Of a DNA stretch of 64,000 bases, positions 1 through 8,377 are shown in pieces (the stretch's first letter is position 1; every line of letters starts with the position of its first letter). Where the stretch lies: positions 3,161,669 through 3,225,668 of the forward strand of contig NZ_CP051216.1 of assembly GCF_012516435.1 (NCBI RefSeq), given 5' to 3'. The DNA comes from Pseudodesulfovibrio sp. zrk46. GTDB taxonomy: Bacteria > Desulfobacterota > Desulfovibrionia > Desulfovibrionales > Desulfovibrionaceae. A program made the position numbers and the translations under genes. Below the pieces are notes generated by a model, which saw nothing but the letters and a program-made list of their open reading frames with translations, did no database searches and had not been told where the DNA came from.

Positions 1-417
1 GCTACCATTGTGACTGATACAGAGATGGCTAAGCGTGGAATTCCTGCTCGTCGCTTAGAGCCATTTGGCTGTAATGTTCGCTGCCTAATTAATGATAAAC
101 GTGTCATTGAGCGTGCGAAAAATGAAGAAATTACCCGTGCAAAAGCTGCTGTTGATGTCGCGGTGGCTGAAATAAAACCAGATATTTATGTTGTTGGGAA
201 TGCGCCTACTGCGTTGATTCGCCTAGTCGATCATGTTGATTCCGGTAGCGCAGTCCCATTGCTTGTTGTAGGAATGCCTGTAGGTTTTGTGAACGCAGCC
301 GAGTCAAAGGCACTTCTAATGTCTCGAGATATCCCTTTTATTTCCATCGAAGGTAGGAAAGGAGGAAGTGCTATTGCAGCTTCAGTTATAAATGCATTGG
401 CAATTTTGGCTGCATGA
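1..417 (+). CDS. cbiC: Precorrin-8X methylmutase, C-terminal part (cut by window start)
   Basis: The reading frame is open from the first base and ends with TGA at 415-417, so the N-terminal part lies outside the window. CbiC/CobH moves a methyl group from C-11 to C-12 of the corrin ring during cobalamin synthesis. The visible 138 residues carry the family's hallmark C-terminal stretch GMPVGFVNAAESK, preceded by an AxAAVDxA segment and PDIYVVGNAPTAL, and end with the small-residue helix expected at the C-terminus. It is followed at once by a strong intrinsic terminator, so it is the last gene of its transcript. Family assignment is firm; the length cannot be judged. Confidence 0.93.
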   Translation, partial: ATIVTDTEMAKRGIPARRLEPFGCNVRCLINDKRVIERAKNEEITRAKAAVDVAVAEIKPDIYVVGNAPTALIRLVDHVDSGSAVPLLVVGMPVGFVNAAESKALLMSRDIPFISIEGRKGGSAIAASVINALAILAA

Positions 418-442
418 TTTCAAAATTTAAAATCAAAAAATT

Positions 443-480
443 AACGCTTGGAGTGTTTGACTTCAGGCGTTTTTTGTTTT
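443..480 (+). terminator. Rho-independent terminator after cbiC
   Basis: A 12-bp stem (AACGCTTGGAGT pairing with ACTTCAGGCGTT, including G-T pairs) encloses a GTTTG loop. It is followed by a T-rich tract through 480. It lies 25 bases after the cbiC stop. Confidence 0.88.
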
Positions 481-495
481 TTTTCAACTAACTTT

Positions 496-510
496 TTGGG
501 TACCACCCAA
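496..510. promoter_or_regulatory. Short palindrome upstream of kor operon
   Basis: TTGGGT-ACC-ACCCAA is a perfect 6-bp inverted repeat with a 3-base spacer, in the 235-base gap before korD. It could be an operator for the kor operon. I cannot place a convincing -35/-10 pair beside it, so the role is only inferred. Confidence 0.3.
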
Positions 511-652
511 TGAAATTTTTAAAAACACTTTACACTGCCCAATATCCTGCTAGGAATTTCTTTAAACGTTCTAATTAAGGAACAAACGAATCAGTTTTTG
601 TCGGTCGTGGGCAAGGGAGCCCGCGTAAACACTTTCATGGTGGTAAGCAAAC

Positions 653-937
653 ATGGCCAAGAAAGAGAGAGGAAAGAGTTCCGTCACAGTGTATCCGGAT
701 TGGTGCAAAGGCTGTGGCATTTGTGTCGAGTTCTGTCCGGCTAATGTGCTTGAGTTGAGTGAGCACGGAAAAGCTGTTGTGGCGCGTGAGGACGATTGTA
801 TCCGTTGTGGTTTCTGTGAACTGCACTGTCCTGATTTCGCAATCATTGTGAAGGACAAAGAGCCGGATGCAGCAGCCAAGGTTGTTGAGACCGAGGACGT
901 AAAGAACAACAAGACTTCCAGCGGTAAGGGGGCATAG
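653..937 (+). CDS. korD: 2-oxoacid:ferredoxin oxidoreductase, delta (ferredoxin) subunit
   Basis: This 94-residue protein is a two-[4Fe-4S] ferredoxin subunit. It has two Cys clusters, CKGCGICVEFCP and CIRCGFCELHCP, in the classic CxxCxxCxxxCP spacing. In four-subunit KorDABC/OorDABC enzymes this subunit passes electrons from the thiamine-diphosphate site to free ferredoxin. The C-terminal 25 residues are charged and lack motifs. It is the first gene of korDABC and ends 6 bases before korA. Assignment to the 2-oxoglutarate type, rather than 2-ketoisovalerate, rests on gene order and overall resemblance and is less certain than the superfamily. Confidence 0.88.
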   Translation: MAKKERGKSSVTVYPDWCKGCGICVEFCPANVLELSEHGKAVVAREDDCIRCGFCELHCPDFAIIVKDKEPDAAAKVVETEDVKNNKTSSGKGA

Positions 938-943
938 AGGTTC

Positions 944-2089
944 ATGCCAAGACGTAAAAAACGTAAAGAAATTTTTGCTTTGGGCAATGAAGCTGTTGTC
1001 GAAGGCGCACTGTTGGCAGGATGTTCTTTTTATGGTGGGTATCCGATCACACCTTCTTCTGAGATCATGGAGATTATGGCAAATAGGTTGCCCAAGATTG
1101 AGAACGGTGTGTTTATTCAGTTGGAAGACGAAATAGCTAGTATGGGAGCAGTCATCGGAGCCTCTTTGGCCGGACGCAAGGCTCTCACCGCAACGAGTGG
1201 GCCAGGCTTTTCTCTCAAGCAAGAGAACCTGGGCTACGCTATTATGGCCGAAACCCCACTTGTTTTGGTTAATGTAATGCGCGGTGGTCCTTCCACAGGG
1301 TTGCCGACCTGTCCTGCGCAGGGAGATGTTCAGCAAGCTCGTTGGGGAACGCATGGAGATCATCCCATAATTGTCTTGTCCGCTTCCAATGTGCAGGAAT
1401 GCCTTGATATGACCGTTACTGCCTTCAATATGGCAGAGAAGTATCGTACTCCTGTCATATTGTTGTTAGACGAAGTCACTGCTCATACTCGTGAGAAGAT
1501 CGAGATTCCCAATGAAGGTGAATATGAGGTGTTCTCGCGCACCGTTCCGTCCATGCCACCAGAATGGTATAAACCTTACGAAGAAACAGTACGCGGTGTG
1601 CCACCTATGCCGCCTTTAGGATCCGGCTATCGTTTCCATACAACAGGCTTGACTCACGATCGCAATGGTTTTCCAACGCAACGCCCAGAAGAAGTGACTG
1701 AGTTGATGGAACGTATCCACCGTAAAATTGATCAATTTTTCTACGATATTCAATTGGTCGATGAGATCCAAACTGAAGACGCCGAAGCTGTCGTCATTGC
1801 CTACGGCTCAGTTGCTCGTTCTGCAGAACTCGCTGTGCAGCAAGCTCGGGAGAATGGTGTAAAAGCAGGCCTGCTTAAGCTGAAGACTCTGTTCCCATAT
1901 CCTAGAAGGCATCAGGAAAAGATAATGGCAAAAGCCAAGACCATTATTGTTCCGGAAATGAATATGGGACAGATGTCTCGCGAGGTGAAGCGCGTAAACA
2001 TGGGCCGGGCAGCCGTCCGAACCATTAATCGCATTGACGGGCAGATCGTCACTCCCTCGGAAATTCTTAAGGTAATAATGCAGGGGTAG
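944..2089 (+). CDS. korA: 2-oxoacid:ferredoxin oxidoreductase, alpha subunit
   Basis: This 381-residue alpha subunit holds the pyrimidine-binding half of the thiamine-diphosphate site plus the transketolase C-terminal-like domain. The early motif GYPITPSSEIME and the segment TATSGPGFSLKQE are diagnostic of the KorA/VorB group. The enzyme oxidatively decarboxylates a 2-oxoacid, probably 2-oxoglutarate, to the acyl-CoA and reduces ferredoxin. In sulfate reducers with an incomplete TCA cycle the reaction can also run reductively. korA sits between korD (6 bases) and korB (4 bases), so translation is probably coupled. The length is normal for the stand-alone alpha subunit, not fused to gamma as in some organisms. 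Confidence 0.92.
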   Translation: MPRRKKRKEIFALGNEAVVEGALLAGCSFYGGYPITPSSEIMEIMANRLPKIENGVFIQLEDEIASMGAVIGASLAGRKALTATSGPGFSLKQENLGYAIMAETPLVLVNVMRGGPSTGLPTCPAQGDVQQARWGTHGDHPIIVLSASNVQECLDMTVTAFNMAEKYRTPVILLLDEVTAHTREKIEIPNEGEYEVFSRTVPSMPPEWYKPYEETVRGVPPMPPLGSGYRFHTTGLTHDRNGFPTQRPEEVTELMERIHRKIDQFFYDIQLVDEIQTEDAEAVVIAYGSVARSAELAVQQARENGVKAGLLKLKTLFPYPRRHQEKIMAKAKTIIVPEMNMGQMSREVKRVNMGRAAVRTINRIDGQIVTPSEILKVIMQG

Positions 2090-2093
2090 TGAC

Positions 2094-2945
2094 ATGAACG
2101 AATTCACCGGAAATGAAATAATCCATCAATATTTGAGGCATAATAAAAAGTTCCCTCATGTCCTTTGTGCCGGTTGTGGCCACGGGATTGTGCTTGGTAC
2201 TTTGATTCGTTCAATTCACTCTTTGCAGATCCCCAAAGATGATGTGGTGTTAGTCGCAGGGATCGGCTGTTCAGGCCGTCTGGCTGTTTATGGAGATTTC
2301 AATACCGTTCACACAACGCATGGGCGCGCTATGACTTTCGCAACAGGCATCAAAATGGCGAATCCAAAACTTAACGTGATCGCGATTATGGGGGATGGTG
2401 ACGCTCTTTCTATAGGTGGAAACCATCTTATCCATGCTGCCCGTCGTAATATTGGTGTTACTGCGCTTATCTTGAATAATAACATATATGGGATGACCGG
2501 AGGCCAGTCTTCACCTGCAACTCCAGAAGGTTCTACTACAATGACCAATCCCTATGGTCAGCTTGATAGTTCCTTCGACACGGTTGAATTGGCCAAGGGA
2601 GCAGGTGCCAATTATGTGGCTCGTGGAACAGTCTTTCATGTCAAGAAGCTGGAAAAAATTATGACAGATGCTATCGAGCGTCCTGGCTTTAGTGTTGTGG
2701 AGGCAATTACTCCTTGTCACACTCAGTATGGTCGGAAAAATAAATATAAAACTCCGGTAGACATGTATAAGTGGATGAAAAAGGCTGCTGTTTCCATTGA
2801 ACGATACAATGAAATGGACGAAGCTGCTCGTAAGGACCGTCTACCTATTGGTGTTTTTGTTGAGAATGACCGTAAAGGGTATGAAGAAAAATACTACGCG
2901 ATGCAGGCAAACTTCCTGAGCAAAAATGCTAGGGAGGGTAAATAA
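2094..2945 (+). CDS. korB: 2-oxoacid:ferredoxin oxidoreductase, beta (TPP-binding) subunit
   Basis: This 283-residue beta subunit binds the diphosphate of thiamine diphosphate and Mg. The motif is visible as GDGDALSIGGNHLIHAARRN followed by NNNIYGMTGGQ. The N-terminal LCAGCGHG and GIGCSG segments carry cysteines typical of the family. It works with KorA to form the active site. It starts 4 bases after korA and ends directly against korC. The size matches stand-alone KorB proteins. Confidence 0.93.
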   Translation: MNEFTGNEIIHQYLRHNKKFPHVLCAGCGHGIVLGTLIRSIHSLQIPKDDVVLVAGIGCSGRLAVYGDFNTVHTTHGRAMTFATGIKMANPKLNVIAIMGDGDALSIGGNHLIHAARRNIGVTALILNNNIYGMTGGQSSPATPEGSTTMTNPYGQLDSSFDTVELAKGAGANYVARGTVFHVKKLEKIMTDAIERPGFSVVEAITPCHTQYGRKNKYKTPVDMYKWMKKAAVSIERYNEMDEAARKDRLPIGVFVENDRKGYEEKYYAMQANFLSKNAREGK

Positions 2946-3533
2946 ATGAAGCCACAGCAAGAACTCCAACGTTTTGAAATACGTTTTTCTGGCCTTGGAG
3001 GTCAGGGAATTATTACGCTTGGGAAGGTCATGGGGCAGGGACTTGCATTGGGCCATGGTTACAATGTCACTCAAACTCAAAGCTATGGTCCTGAGGCTCG
3101 GGGAGGATCGAGTAAGTGTGATTTGGTAATTAGTTCTAGTCCCATTAGTTACCCTAAGGCAGAGAGTCTTGATATACTTGTCGCTTTGTCCCAGGAAGCA
3201 TGTAACTCTTATTACCCTTATCTTAAGCCGGGCGGGGTACTTGTTCTTGAATCGGATTTAGTACCGCAACCGCCTACCAATCAGTTTCTAGGTCTGCCTT
3301 ATACGGCCCTTGCAAGAGAAAAGGTCGGTATCGTTCAAGCAATGAATACCGTCGTACTAGGCTCTTTGTCCTTCCTTTTGCCATTCATTCATCAGGCAAC
3401 GATGCGTAAAAGTTTGGAGTCTGCATTGCCCGAGAAGATTCGGGCAGTTAATACAAAGGCCTTTAACCTTGGGCATCGTTTAGCGAAAAAAGAATGGGGT
3501 GAAGACGTAGGCGCAGTTTGGCGCGAAAATTAA
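2946..3533 (+). CDS. korC: 2-oxoacid:ferredoxin oxidoreductase, gamma subunit
   Basis: This 195-residue gamma subunit contains the POR/KOR gamma fold, with the N-terminal signature FSGLGGQGIITLGK and then SYGPEARGGSSKCDLVIS. It completes the D-A-B-C set; its ATG follows the korB stop with no gap. The gamma domain stabilises the alpha-beta core and contributes to CoA binding. A strong terminator follows 20 bases later, so korDABC is a complete operon. Confidence 0.93.
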   Translation: MKPQQELQRFEIRFSGLGGQGIITLGKVMGQGLALGHGYNVTQTQSYGPEARGGSSKCDLVISSSPISYPKAESLDILVALSQEACNSYYPYLKPGGVLVLESDLVPQPPTNQFLGLPYTALAREKVGIVQAMNTVVLGSLSFLLPFIHQATMRKSLESALPEKIRAVNTKAFNLGHRLAKKEWGEDVGAVWREN

Positions 3534-3553
3534 TGTCTTTATACTTAAACCCA

Positions 3554-3587
3554 AAAAGGCCACCGGACTCCGGTGGCCTTTTTTTGC
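3554..3587 (+). terminator. Rho-independent terminator after korC
   Basis: A GC-rich stem (AAGGCCACCGGA pairing with TCCGGTGGCCTT) with a very short central loop is followed by seven T residues. Confidence 0.93.
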
Positions 3588-3712
3588 TTTAAGGTGGGTA
3601 ATCATTCAAATTGATCTATTTAAATGATAAATATTTCATATGCTTTGCAGTGAGTGTTGGTGTGTGCTGGTGTTCGAAAAGGGTAAATTCAATTAGACTA
3701 GGAGCTTTAGTG

Positions 3713-5143
3713 ATGAAGGCTTCTCGGTTGAGAGCTTTAGGTATTCATGGTGGCGAGAGTCTTTCAGAAGCTCGAGAAGCCATTCGGAAAGCTAGAGAAA
3801 GCGGTTTCTCGATTACTGCAGTGCATGATGCTGTTGAAGCTGTAGCCGAGCGGCCTAGGGAATATGTTTCAGATTTACTTTGGGGTGAGCTCGCGCGCGT
3901 CCTTGTCCGCTCTCGAAAGGATCGAGTAGAGTTAGTCCCTTGTTCTCCCTCTGCTTCGTGGCACAAATGGGGATATGAGCTTGACCCCAACGCTGTCATT
4001 CAGATGGAGAATGCCTGTAAGCTCCCAATCTCCATAGTTGGCGCTTTGATGCCTGACGCTCATGTTGGATACGGCTTACCTATTGGAGGAGTTTTGGCTA
4101 CGGACAATGTCGTTATCCCATATGCGGTTGGGGTGGATATCGCCTGTCGTGTGAAGTTGTCAGTATTGGATATGCCAGTGAGTGAATTGTCATCACGCCG
4201 AAACGAAATTATTAGCGCTATCGAAGTAGAGACTCGTTTTGGTGTTGGAGTAGGATTTTCTCCCCCTAGACGGCACAAAGTAATGCGAGACTCCGCTTGG
4301 AGTGAGGTGCCGATTTTACAGAAGATGCGTGAAAAAGCAGTTGATCAGCTTGGTACTAGTGGGGGAGGGAATCATTTCGTCGAGTTTGGTTTATTGAATG
4401 TATATGACGATAGTCTTGCCTTGGCTTCTGGACAATATGTTGCACTTATGACCCATAGCGGTAGCAGGGGAACGGGAGAGTCTGTGGCAAAGTACTATAG
4501 TAATCTTGCCAGGCAGCGACTGCCGGAATTACCGGAAGAGCTTCGTCATCTCGCATGGTTCGATATGGATAGCGATGAAGGCGCGGAGTATTGGCGAGCA
4601 ATGACACTAATGGGGCGCTATTCTGCTGCAAATCATCAGCTTATCCATGATAACCTTGTTTCCCATATTGGCGCTGAGGTGTTGGCTGTCATTGAGAATC
4701 ATCACAATTTTGCTTGGCGAGAAAAACATAATGGAAAGAAGGTGATTATTCATCGCAAAGGCGCAATTCCTGCCGCTAAAGGACAACTTGGCGTTATTCC
4801 GGGATCTATGACTGCTTCTTCATATGTAGTTAAAGGGAAAGGCAATCCATTATCTTTGAATTCCGCCGCCCATGGAGCTGGGAGAGCTATGAGTCGATCA
4901 GAGGCAGCACGACGATTTAGTTGGGAGAATATTCAGGAGGCATTGAAAAAGAGTCGTGTGCATCTTATCTCAGCTGGGCTTGATGAAGCTCCCATGGCTT
5001 ATAAGAATATTGAGCGAGTGATGGATGCACAAGATGATTTGGTGGAACGGGTAGCTCGTTTTAACCCCAGGTTGGTAAAAATGGCTCCTTCTGGAAGAAT
5101 AATGGGGCGTCGGGGGAAAAAGAAGAAGGGCAATCGAAAGTGA
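3713..5143 (+). CDS. rtcB: RtcB-type 3'-phosphate RNA ligase
   Basis: This 476-residue protein is RtcB, the GTP- and Mn-dependent ligase that joins RNA 2',3'-cyclic-phosphate or 3'-phosphate ends to 5'-OH ends in RNA repair. Visible hallmarks are DAHVGYGLPIGGV, GVDIACRV (metal-binding Asp and Cys), TSGGGNHFVEFG, THSGSRGTG, ENHHNF and the guanylylated-His segment NSAAHGAGRAMSR. The chosen ATG has AGGAG 8 bases upstream. An in-frame start 102 bases earlier adds a Cys-rich extension and has no ribosome site. No archease gene or RtcA/RtcR partner is next to it. The C-terminus is very basic (RRGKKKKGNRK). The stop codon lies inside the loop-proximal part of a terminator hairpin. Confidence 0.94.
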   Translation: MKASRLRALGIHGGESLSEAREAIRKARESGFSITAVHDAVEAVAERPREYVSDLLWGELARVLVRSRKDRVELVPCSPSASWHKWGYELDPNAVIQMENACKLPISIVGALMPDAHVGYGLPIGGVLATDNVVIPYAVGVDIACRVKLSVLDMPVSELSSRRNEIISAIEVETRFGVGVGFSPPRRHKVMRDSAWSEVPILQKMREKAVDQLGTSGGGNHFVEFGLLNVYDDSLALASGQYVALMTHSGSRGTGESVAKYYSNLARQRLPELPEELRHLAWFDMDSDEGAEYWRAMTLMGRYSAANHQLIHDNLVSHIGAEVLAVIENHHNFAWREKHNGKKVIIHRKGAIPAAKGQLGVIPGSMTASSYVVKGKGNPLSLNSAAHGAGRAMSRSEAARRFSWENIQEALKKSRVHLISAGLDEAPMAYKNIERVMDAQDDLVERVARFNPRLVKMAPSGRIMGRRGKKKKGNRK

Positions 5144-5151
5144 TTGCCCTT
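5126..5151. terminator. Bidirectional terminator between rtcB and the FlgO-like gene
   Basis: AAGGGCAATC and GATTGCCCTT form a perfect 10-bp stem around a 6-base loop. The hairpin contains the rtcB stop codon. Read on the minus strand it is followed by TTCTTCTTTTTCC, so it is a good terminator for the convergent FlgO-like gene. The plus-strand tail is less T-rich. Confidence 0.7.
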
Positions 5152-5164
5152 TGCTTGATTGTTT

Positions 5165-5839
5165 CTATGGTCTAGGTTGATCAAACCTCGTTTTAACCGA
5201 AGGTTCGAGGCCATCTTCAAGTTCCAATTGCGGAAGCATCTGTCGCACGTTGTCAGATATGGGAATTGTCCAGTTGTGGCCTGATACTATTGCGTTATCA
5301 TCCAAGCGGATAATCTTGGCAGTCATGTAGATGTAGTTGTCCCCGATCACATAACTCCCTTCTAGTCTTGCTGAACGAGGGGGAAGGCTTTCAATTGTTC
5401 CTTTAGGAGGGGTGTCATATTTACTTTTACTTACTCCGGGGGGGAGTAGAAAGGCTTCTGCTCTGGGCTCCCCCGTCGTGATAAGTGCACCTCGTTGAAC
5501 AAGTCTGTCCACAACTTGTTCTGTCATGACGCGCCCAAAGATCGATGTGTCATTCGGATCGTTTTGGTTTATAAAGTTTTTGATGTAGATAGGGGAACGT
5601 CTAGACAGTTCGCTTCCTTTGATATTGTTGTAAAGAACGTCGGCAGCATCGTGATTGATGTCAATGATCGGAATTTGAACTGCCTCATGGTAGGAGCGAG
5701 CGGTTGGAGCGGTATCAAATACATAGTCGTAGGTGTCACTCGCAGTCTCCTTAGTGTCCTGCCACATGCGGTTGCCACATCCTGTGGCAAAAATAGTGGT
5801 TGCCAAAACCGCGATGAGAAGCAGTATTCTATACATCAA
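5165..5839 (-). CDS. FlgO-domain outer-membrane lipoprotein
   Basis: This 224-residue protein has a lipoprotein signal peptide (hydrophobic residues 4-18, lipobox FATGC, lipidated Cys about residue 21). Residues about 80-205 match the FlgO domain: SPIYIKNFINQND, FGRVMTEQVVDRLVQRGA, LEGSYVIGDNYIYMTAKIIRLDDNAIVSG. FlgO in Vibrio is an outer-membrane lipoprotein associated with the flagellum. Here flgP and flgT are not neighbours, but motAB and a PilZ gene lie 1-3 kb away on the other strand. A role in flagellar envelope structure is therefore plausible, not proven. It lies downstream of the PNP gene on the same strand, with an 81-base gap. Confidence 0.75.
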   Translation of the reverse strand: MMYRILLLIAVLATTIFATGCGNRMWQDTKETASDTYDYVFDTAPTARSYHEAVQIPIIDINHDAADVLYNNIKGSELSRRSPIYIKNFINQNDPNDTSIFGRVMTEQVVDRLVQRGALITTGEPRAEAFLLPPGVSKSKYDTPPKGTIESLPPRSARLEGSYVIGDNYIYMTAKIIRLDDNAIVSGHNWTIPISDNVRQMLPQLELEDGLEPSVKTRFDQPRP

Positions 5840-5920
5840 GTGCCGTCCTGTGTTGTCTCGTTACGATTGTTAAGGGACTAGCAATCCTATGATTGCTCCT
5901 TTTGTTTATTCGGTAACTTC

Positions 5921-6745
5921 TCAGATTTCCTTTAGGATAGCTCGAATAAGTTTTGTCATCGCGTCAGATGATTTGTTGGCTTGTGCTATCACTTGCTCCA
6001 AGGGAGCTTCTTCCATGCAATCGGGGAGGTTCTTGTTGGTCAGACAAGAGATACCTAAGAGTCGGATGCCCATGTGGTGGGCTGCAATGGCTTCCATACA
6101 AGTCGACATGCCAATGGCATCGGCTCCCAGTGCTCTATACATTCGAGTTTCGGCAGGGGTTTCCATGTTCGGCCCCATGATTTGCATGAATACACCGCGC
6201 TCTAGCCGGATACCCAATTCAAGAGCTTTCTGAATAGCTAAGTCACGTAACTCTTGATTCCAAACTTTGCACATATCAGGGAATCTCTCACCCCACTTGT
6301 CATTATTATCCCCTCGTAAAGGGGTGTGCCCTGTTAAATTAATATGGTCTTCGATCAGCATCGGTGAGCCTGTTTCAAAGGAGGGATTCAGAGCTCCAAC
6401 GGCATTGGTAAGGATAAGCGTTTTTATGCCTAGTTCGCCAAGAGTTCGAATATTGTGTGTGGCTTCGCGGGCGCCGAAGCCTTCATAGAGATGGACACGG
6501 CCATGTAAGGCTATGACAGGGGTGCCATCAATGGTTCCAGCTGTAAGTTGTCCAGCGTGACTAGCGACAGTTGATACAGGGAATTCAGGTATTTCACTAT
6601 ATGGTATCGTGGTTGGGTTTTCGATGGCTTCTGTAAGGCCTCCCAACCCCGTACCTGTCATTAAAGCAATGGTGTTCTCTTGAATTTTGTCTAGATTTTC
6701 CTGTATATATGCGGCAGACTGTTGTATCTTCTCCGTGTATGTCAT
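5921..6745 (-). CDS. Purine nucleoside phosphorylase (trimeric, inosine/guanosine type)
   Basis: This 274-residue protein cleaves purine ribonucleosides and deoxyribonucleosides with phosphate to give free base and (deoxy)ribose 1-phosphate. Family motifs seen are MTGTGLGGL (phosphate loop), HGRVHLYEGF, TNAVGALNPSF, EDHINLTGHTPL, MGPNMETPAE and DAIGMSTCMEAIAA, the last typical of the low-molecular-mass PNP/MTAP class. The start used has AAGGAG 8 bases upstream. A longer in-frame version reaching 6826 has no ribosome site and would run into the motA leader. The gene is divergent from motA across about 95 bases. Confidence 0.92.
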   Translation of the reverse strand: MTYTEKIQQSAAYIQENLDKIQENTIALMTGTGLGGLTEAIENPTTIPYSEIPEFPVSTVASHAGQLTAGTIDGTPVIALHGRVHLYEGFGAREATHNIRTLGELGIKTLILTNAVGALNPSFETGSPMLIEDHINLTGHTPLRGDNNDKWGERFPDMCKVWNQELRDLAIQKALELGIRLERGVFMQIMGPNMETPAETRMYRALGADAIGMSTCMEAIAAHHMGIRLLGISCLTNKNLPDCMEEAPLEQVIAQANKSSDAMTKLIRAILKEI

Positions 6746-6840
6746 GCGGACTCCTTGTTGTTTGGGCAAGATGTGAACTGCATAATAGAGGTACGTTGCC
6801 CCTATAGTTGGACCGGATAGAACCAAGGACAGGCTCTTTT

Positions 6841-7593
6841 ATGGATATAGTTACACTACTTGGTATGGCCGTTGGCCTCTCCCTTATTTTTGGGGCTATC
6901 GTTATTGGTGGGGCCGTTGATGTGTTCATCAATATTCCCGGTATGATGATCGTTATTGGTGGAACGCTTGCTTCTATTATGGTGGCATTTCCATTTGAAG
7001 AAGTCATACAGGCCTTTAATGCTGCGTTCAAGATGTTCGTTCAGCGTAAAACGAAAGTTCGTGATGTCGTCAATATAATGGTTAAAGTAGCGGAGATCAG
7101 TCGTCGAGAAGGGTTGGTCGCTTTGGAGAATGTGCAGACAGAGAATATGGTTCTTAAAAAATCGTGTCAGCTTATCGCTGATAACGCTGATCCTGAACTG
7201 ATTCGCACGACACTTTCTATTGAAATCAATTCTATGCGTCGCCGCCACCAAGTGGGGCAGGATGTGTTTAAACGATTAGCAGCTCTTGCCCCATCTTTCG
7301 GTATGATGGGTACCTTGATCGGTTTGGTTCAGATGCTTTCTCAGTTAAATGATCCTAAATCCATTGGTCCTGCCATGGCGGTTGCATTGCTAACCACATT
7401 TTATGGTACTGCAATGTCCACCCTGATTTTTATCCCTATTGGGGCAAAGCTCCGTGCACGTACTCTTCAGGAGCAGTTGCACCTTGAAGTAATCTTTGAG
7501 GGAGCCAAATCCATTCTTGAAAATAATAACCCGAGGCTTGTTTACGAAAAGCTGTCTTCGTTCCTAGCCCCTAGCGAGCGTGAGGCCCAGTAG
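6841..7593 (+). CDS. motA: Flagellar motor stator protein MotA
   Basis: This 250-residue inner-membrane protein forms the proton or sodium channel of the flagellar stator with MotB. Four membrane segments are visible (about residues 3-23, 31-50, 150-172 and 183-203). The cytoplasmic loop carries the charged residues that contact the rotor. GMMGTLIGLVQML and ATTFYGT-like segments (LLTTFYGTAMSTLIFIPIG) are characteristic. The ATG is preceded by AAGGACAGG. An in-frame TTG 33 bases upstream is possible but less typical. motB starts at the next base after the stop. Confidence 0.95.
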   Translation: MDIVTLLGMAVGLSLIFGAIVIGGAVDVFINIPGMMIVIGGTLASIMVAFPFEEVIQAFNAAFKMFVQRKTKVRDVVNIMVKVAEISRREGLVALENVQTENMVLKKSCQLIADNADPELIRTTLSIEINSMRRRHQVGQDVFKRLAALAPSFGMMGTLIGLVQMLSQLNDPKSIGPAMAVALLTTFYGTAMSTLIFIPIGAKLRARTLQEQLHLEVIFEGAKSILENNNPRLVYEKLSSFLAPSEREAQ

Positions 7594-8331
7594 ATGAGTG
7601 AAGATTACCGGGAACCGGATCTCCAAGAAGGAGAGGAGAGCGGTGGCGAATGGTTAACGACCTTCGCCGACCTTTCTATGCTCCTGCTCGTCTTTTTTGT
7701 ACTGCTCTATTCTATGTCCACGCTGGATACAGAGAAGTTTTCTGAGACCTTCTCTTCGGTAACAAAGGCTCTGCAGGGCAAAATGCAAAAGGTTGCGACA
7801 AGTAAGATTACACGCGAAGAGGCTGGTGTACTTATTGACCAAGCGCTCATGCGCAGACAGATTATCGAATCTCAGCGCAAAGTATTTGCAGAAGTTAAGA
7901 CTCTTCAGACCAAGAAGGGAGTTGAAGGCTTGGTCTCAGCTAATTTTGAGGATGGTGTGATTACTCTTCGTGTCCCTGGTGACGTTATGTTCAGGCCCGG
8001 GCAGATTAATCTGTCTCCTAAGGGGATTCAGGTGGTTACTGCCCTGAAAGACTTCTTTTTTCAGCATCGTGATCAGCAGATCAAGATTATCGGGTATACA
8101 GACAACACACGTCCTTCAAGCAAGTCTCGATTTAAAGATAATTGGGAAATTTCCGCCCTGAGGGCAGTTATGGTTTTACGCGAACTCCTTAAAATGGGCA
8201 TTGAACCTACCCGATTGACAGCCACAGGGTTGGCCTATCTCAATCCCATCTTTCCGAATACTACGGATGAGTATCGGGCTAAGAATCGTAGAGTCGAGTT
8301 CGTGTTGGAGAAGCGCGTCATGGGCAAATAG
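7594..8331 (+). CDS. motB: Flagellar motor stator protein MotB
   Basis: This 245-residue stator partner of MotA has a short cytoplasmic N-terminus, then one membrane segment (WLTTFADLSMLLLVFFVLLYSM, given in two overlapping parts: TTFADLSMLLL and VFFVLLYSM). Asp26 in FADLS is the essential ion-binding residue. The C-terminal OmpA-like peptidoglycan-binding domain spans about residues 125-240, with IIGYTDNTRP and AKNRRVEFVLEK. It directly abuts motA with no spacer, so the two subunits are translationally linked. Confidence 0.95.
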   Translation: MSEDYREPDLQEGEESGGEWLTTFADLSMLLLVFFVLLYSMSTLDTEKFSETFSSVTKALQGKMQKVATSKITREEAGVLIDQALMRRQIIESQRKVFAEVKTLQTKKGVEGLVSANFEDGVITLRVPGDVMFRPGQINLSPKGIQVVTALKDFFFQHRDQQIKIIGYTDNTRPSSKSRFKDNWEISALRAVMVLRELLKMGIEPTRLTATGLAYLNPIFPNTTDEYRAKNRRVEFVLEKRVMGK

Positions 8332-8377
8332 TCTGTGGGGTGTATTAGGGGTAACTAGCTGTTTATAAGGGGAGATC

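Noticed and set aside
3611..3712. Longer N-terminus for RtcB
   Set aside because: The added 34 residues are Cys-rich and unlike RtcB, and there is no ribosome site. The ATG at 3713 has AGGAG at good spacing.
5880..5897. AGCAATC-CTAT-GATTGCT hairpin between the PNP and FlgO-like genes
   Set aside because: The T-rich tail is on the plus strand, where there is no gene to terminate. On the minus strand the tail is not T-rich.
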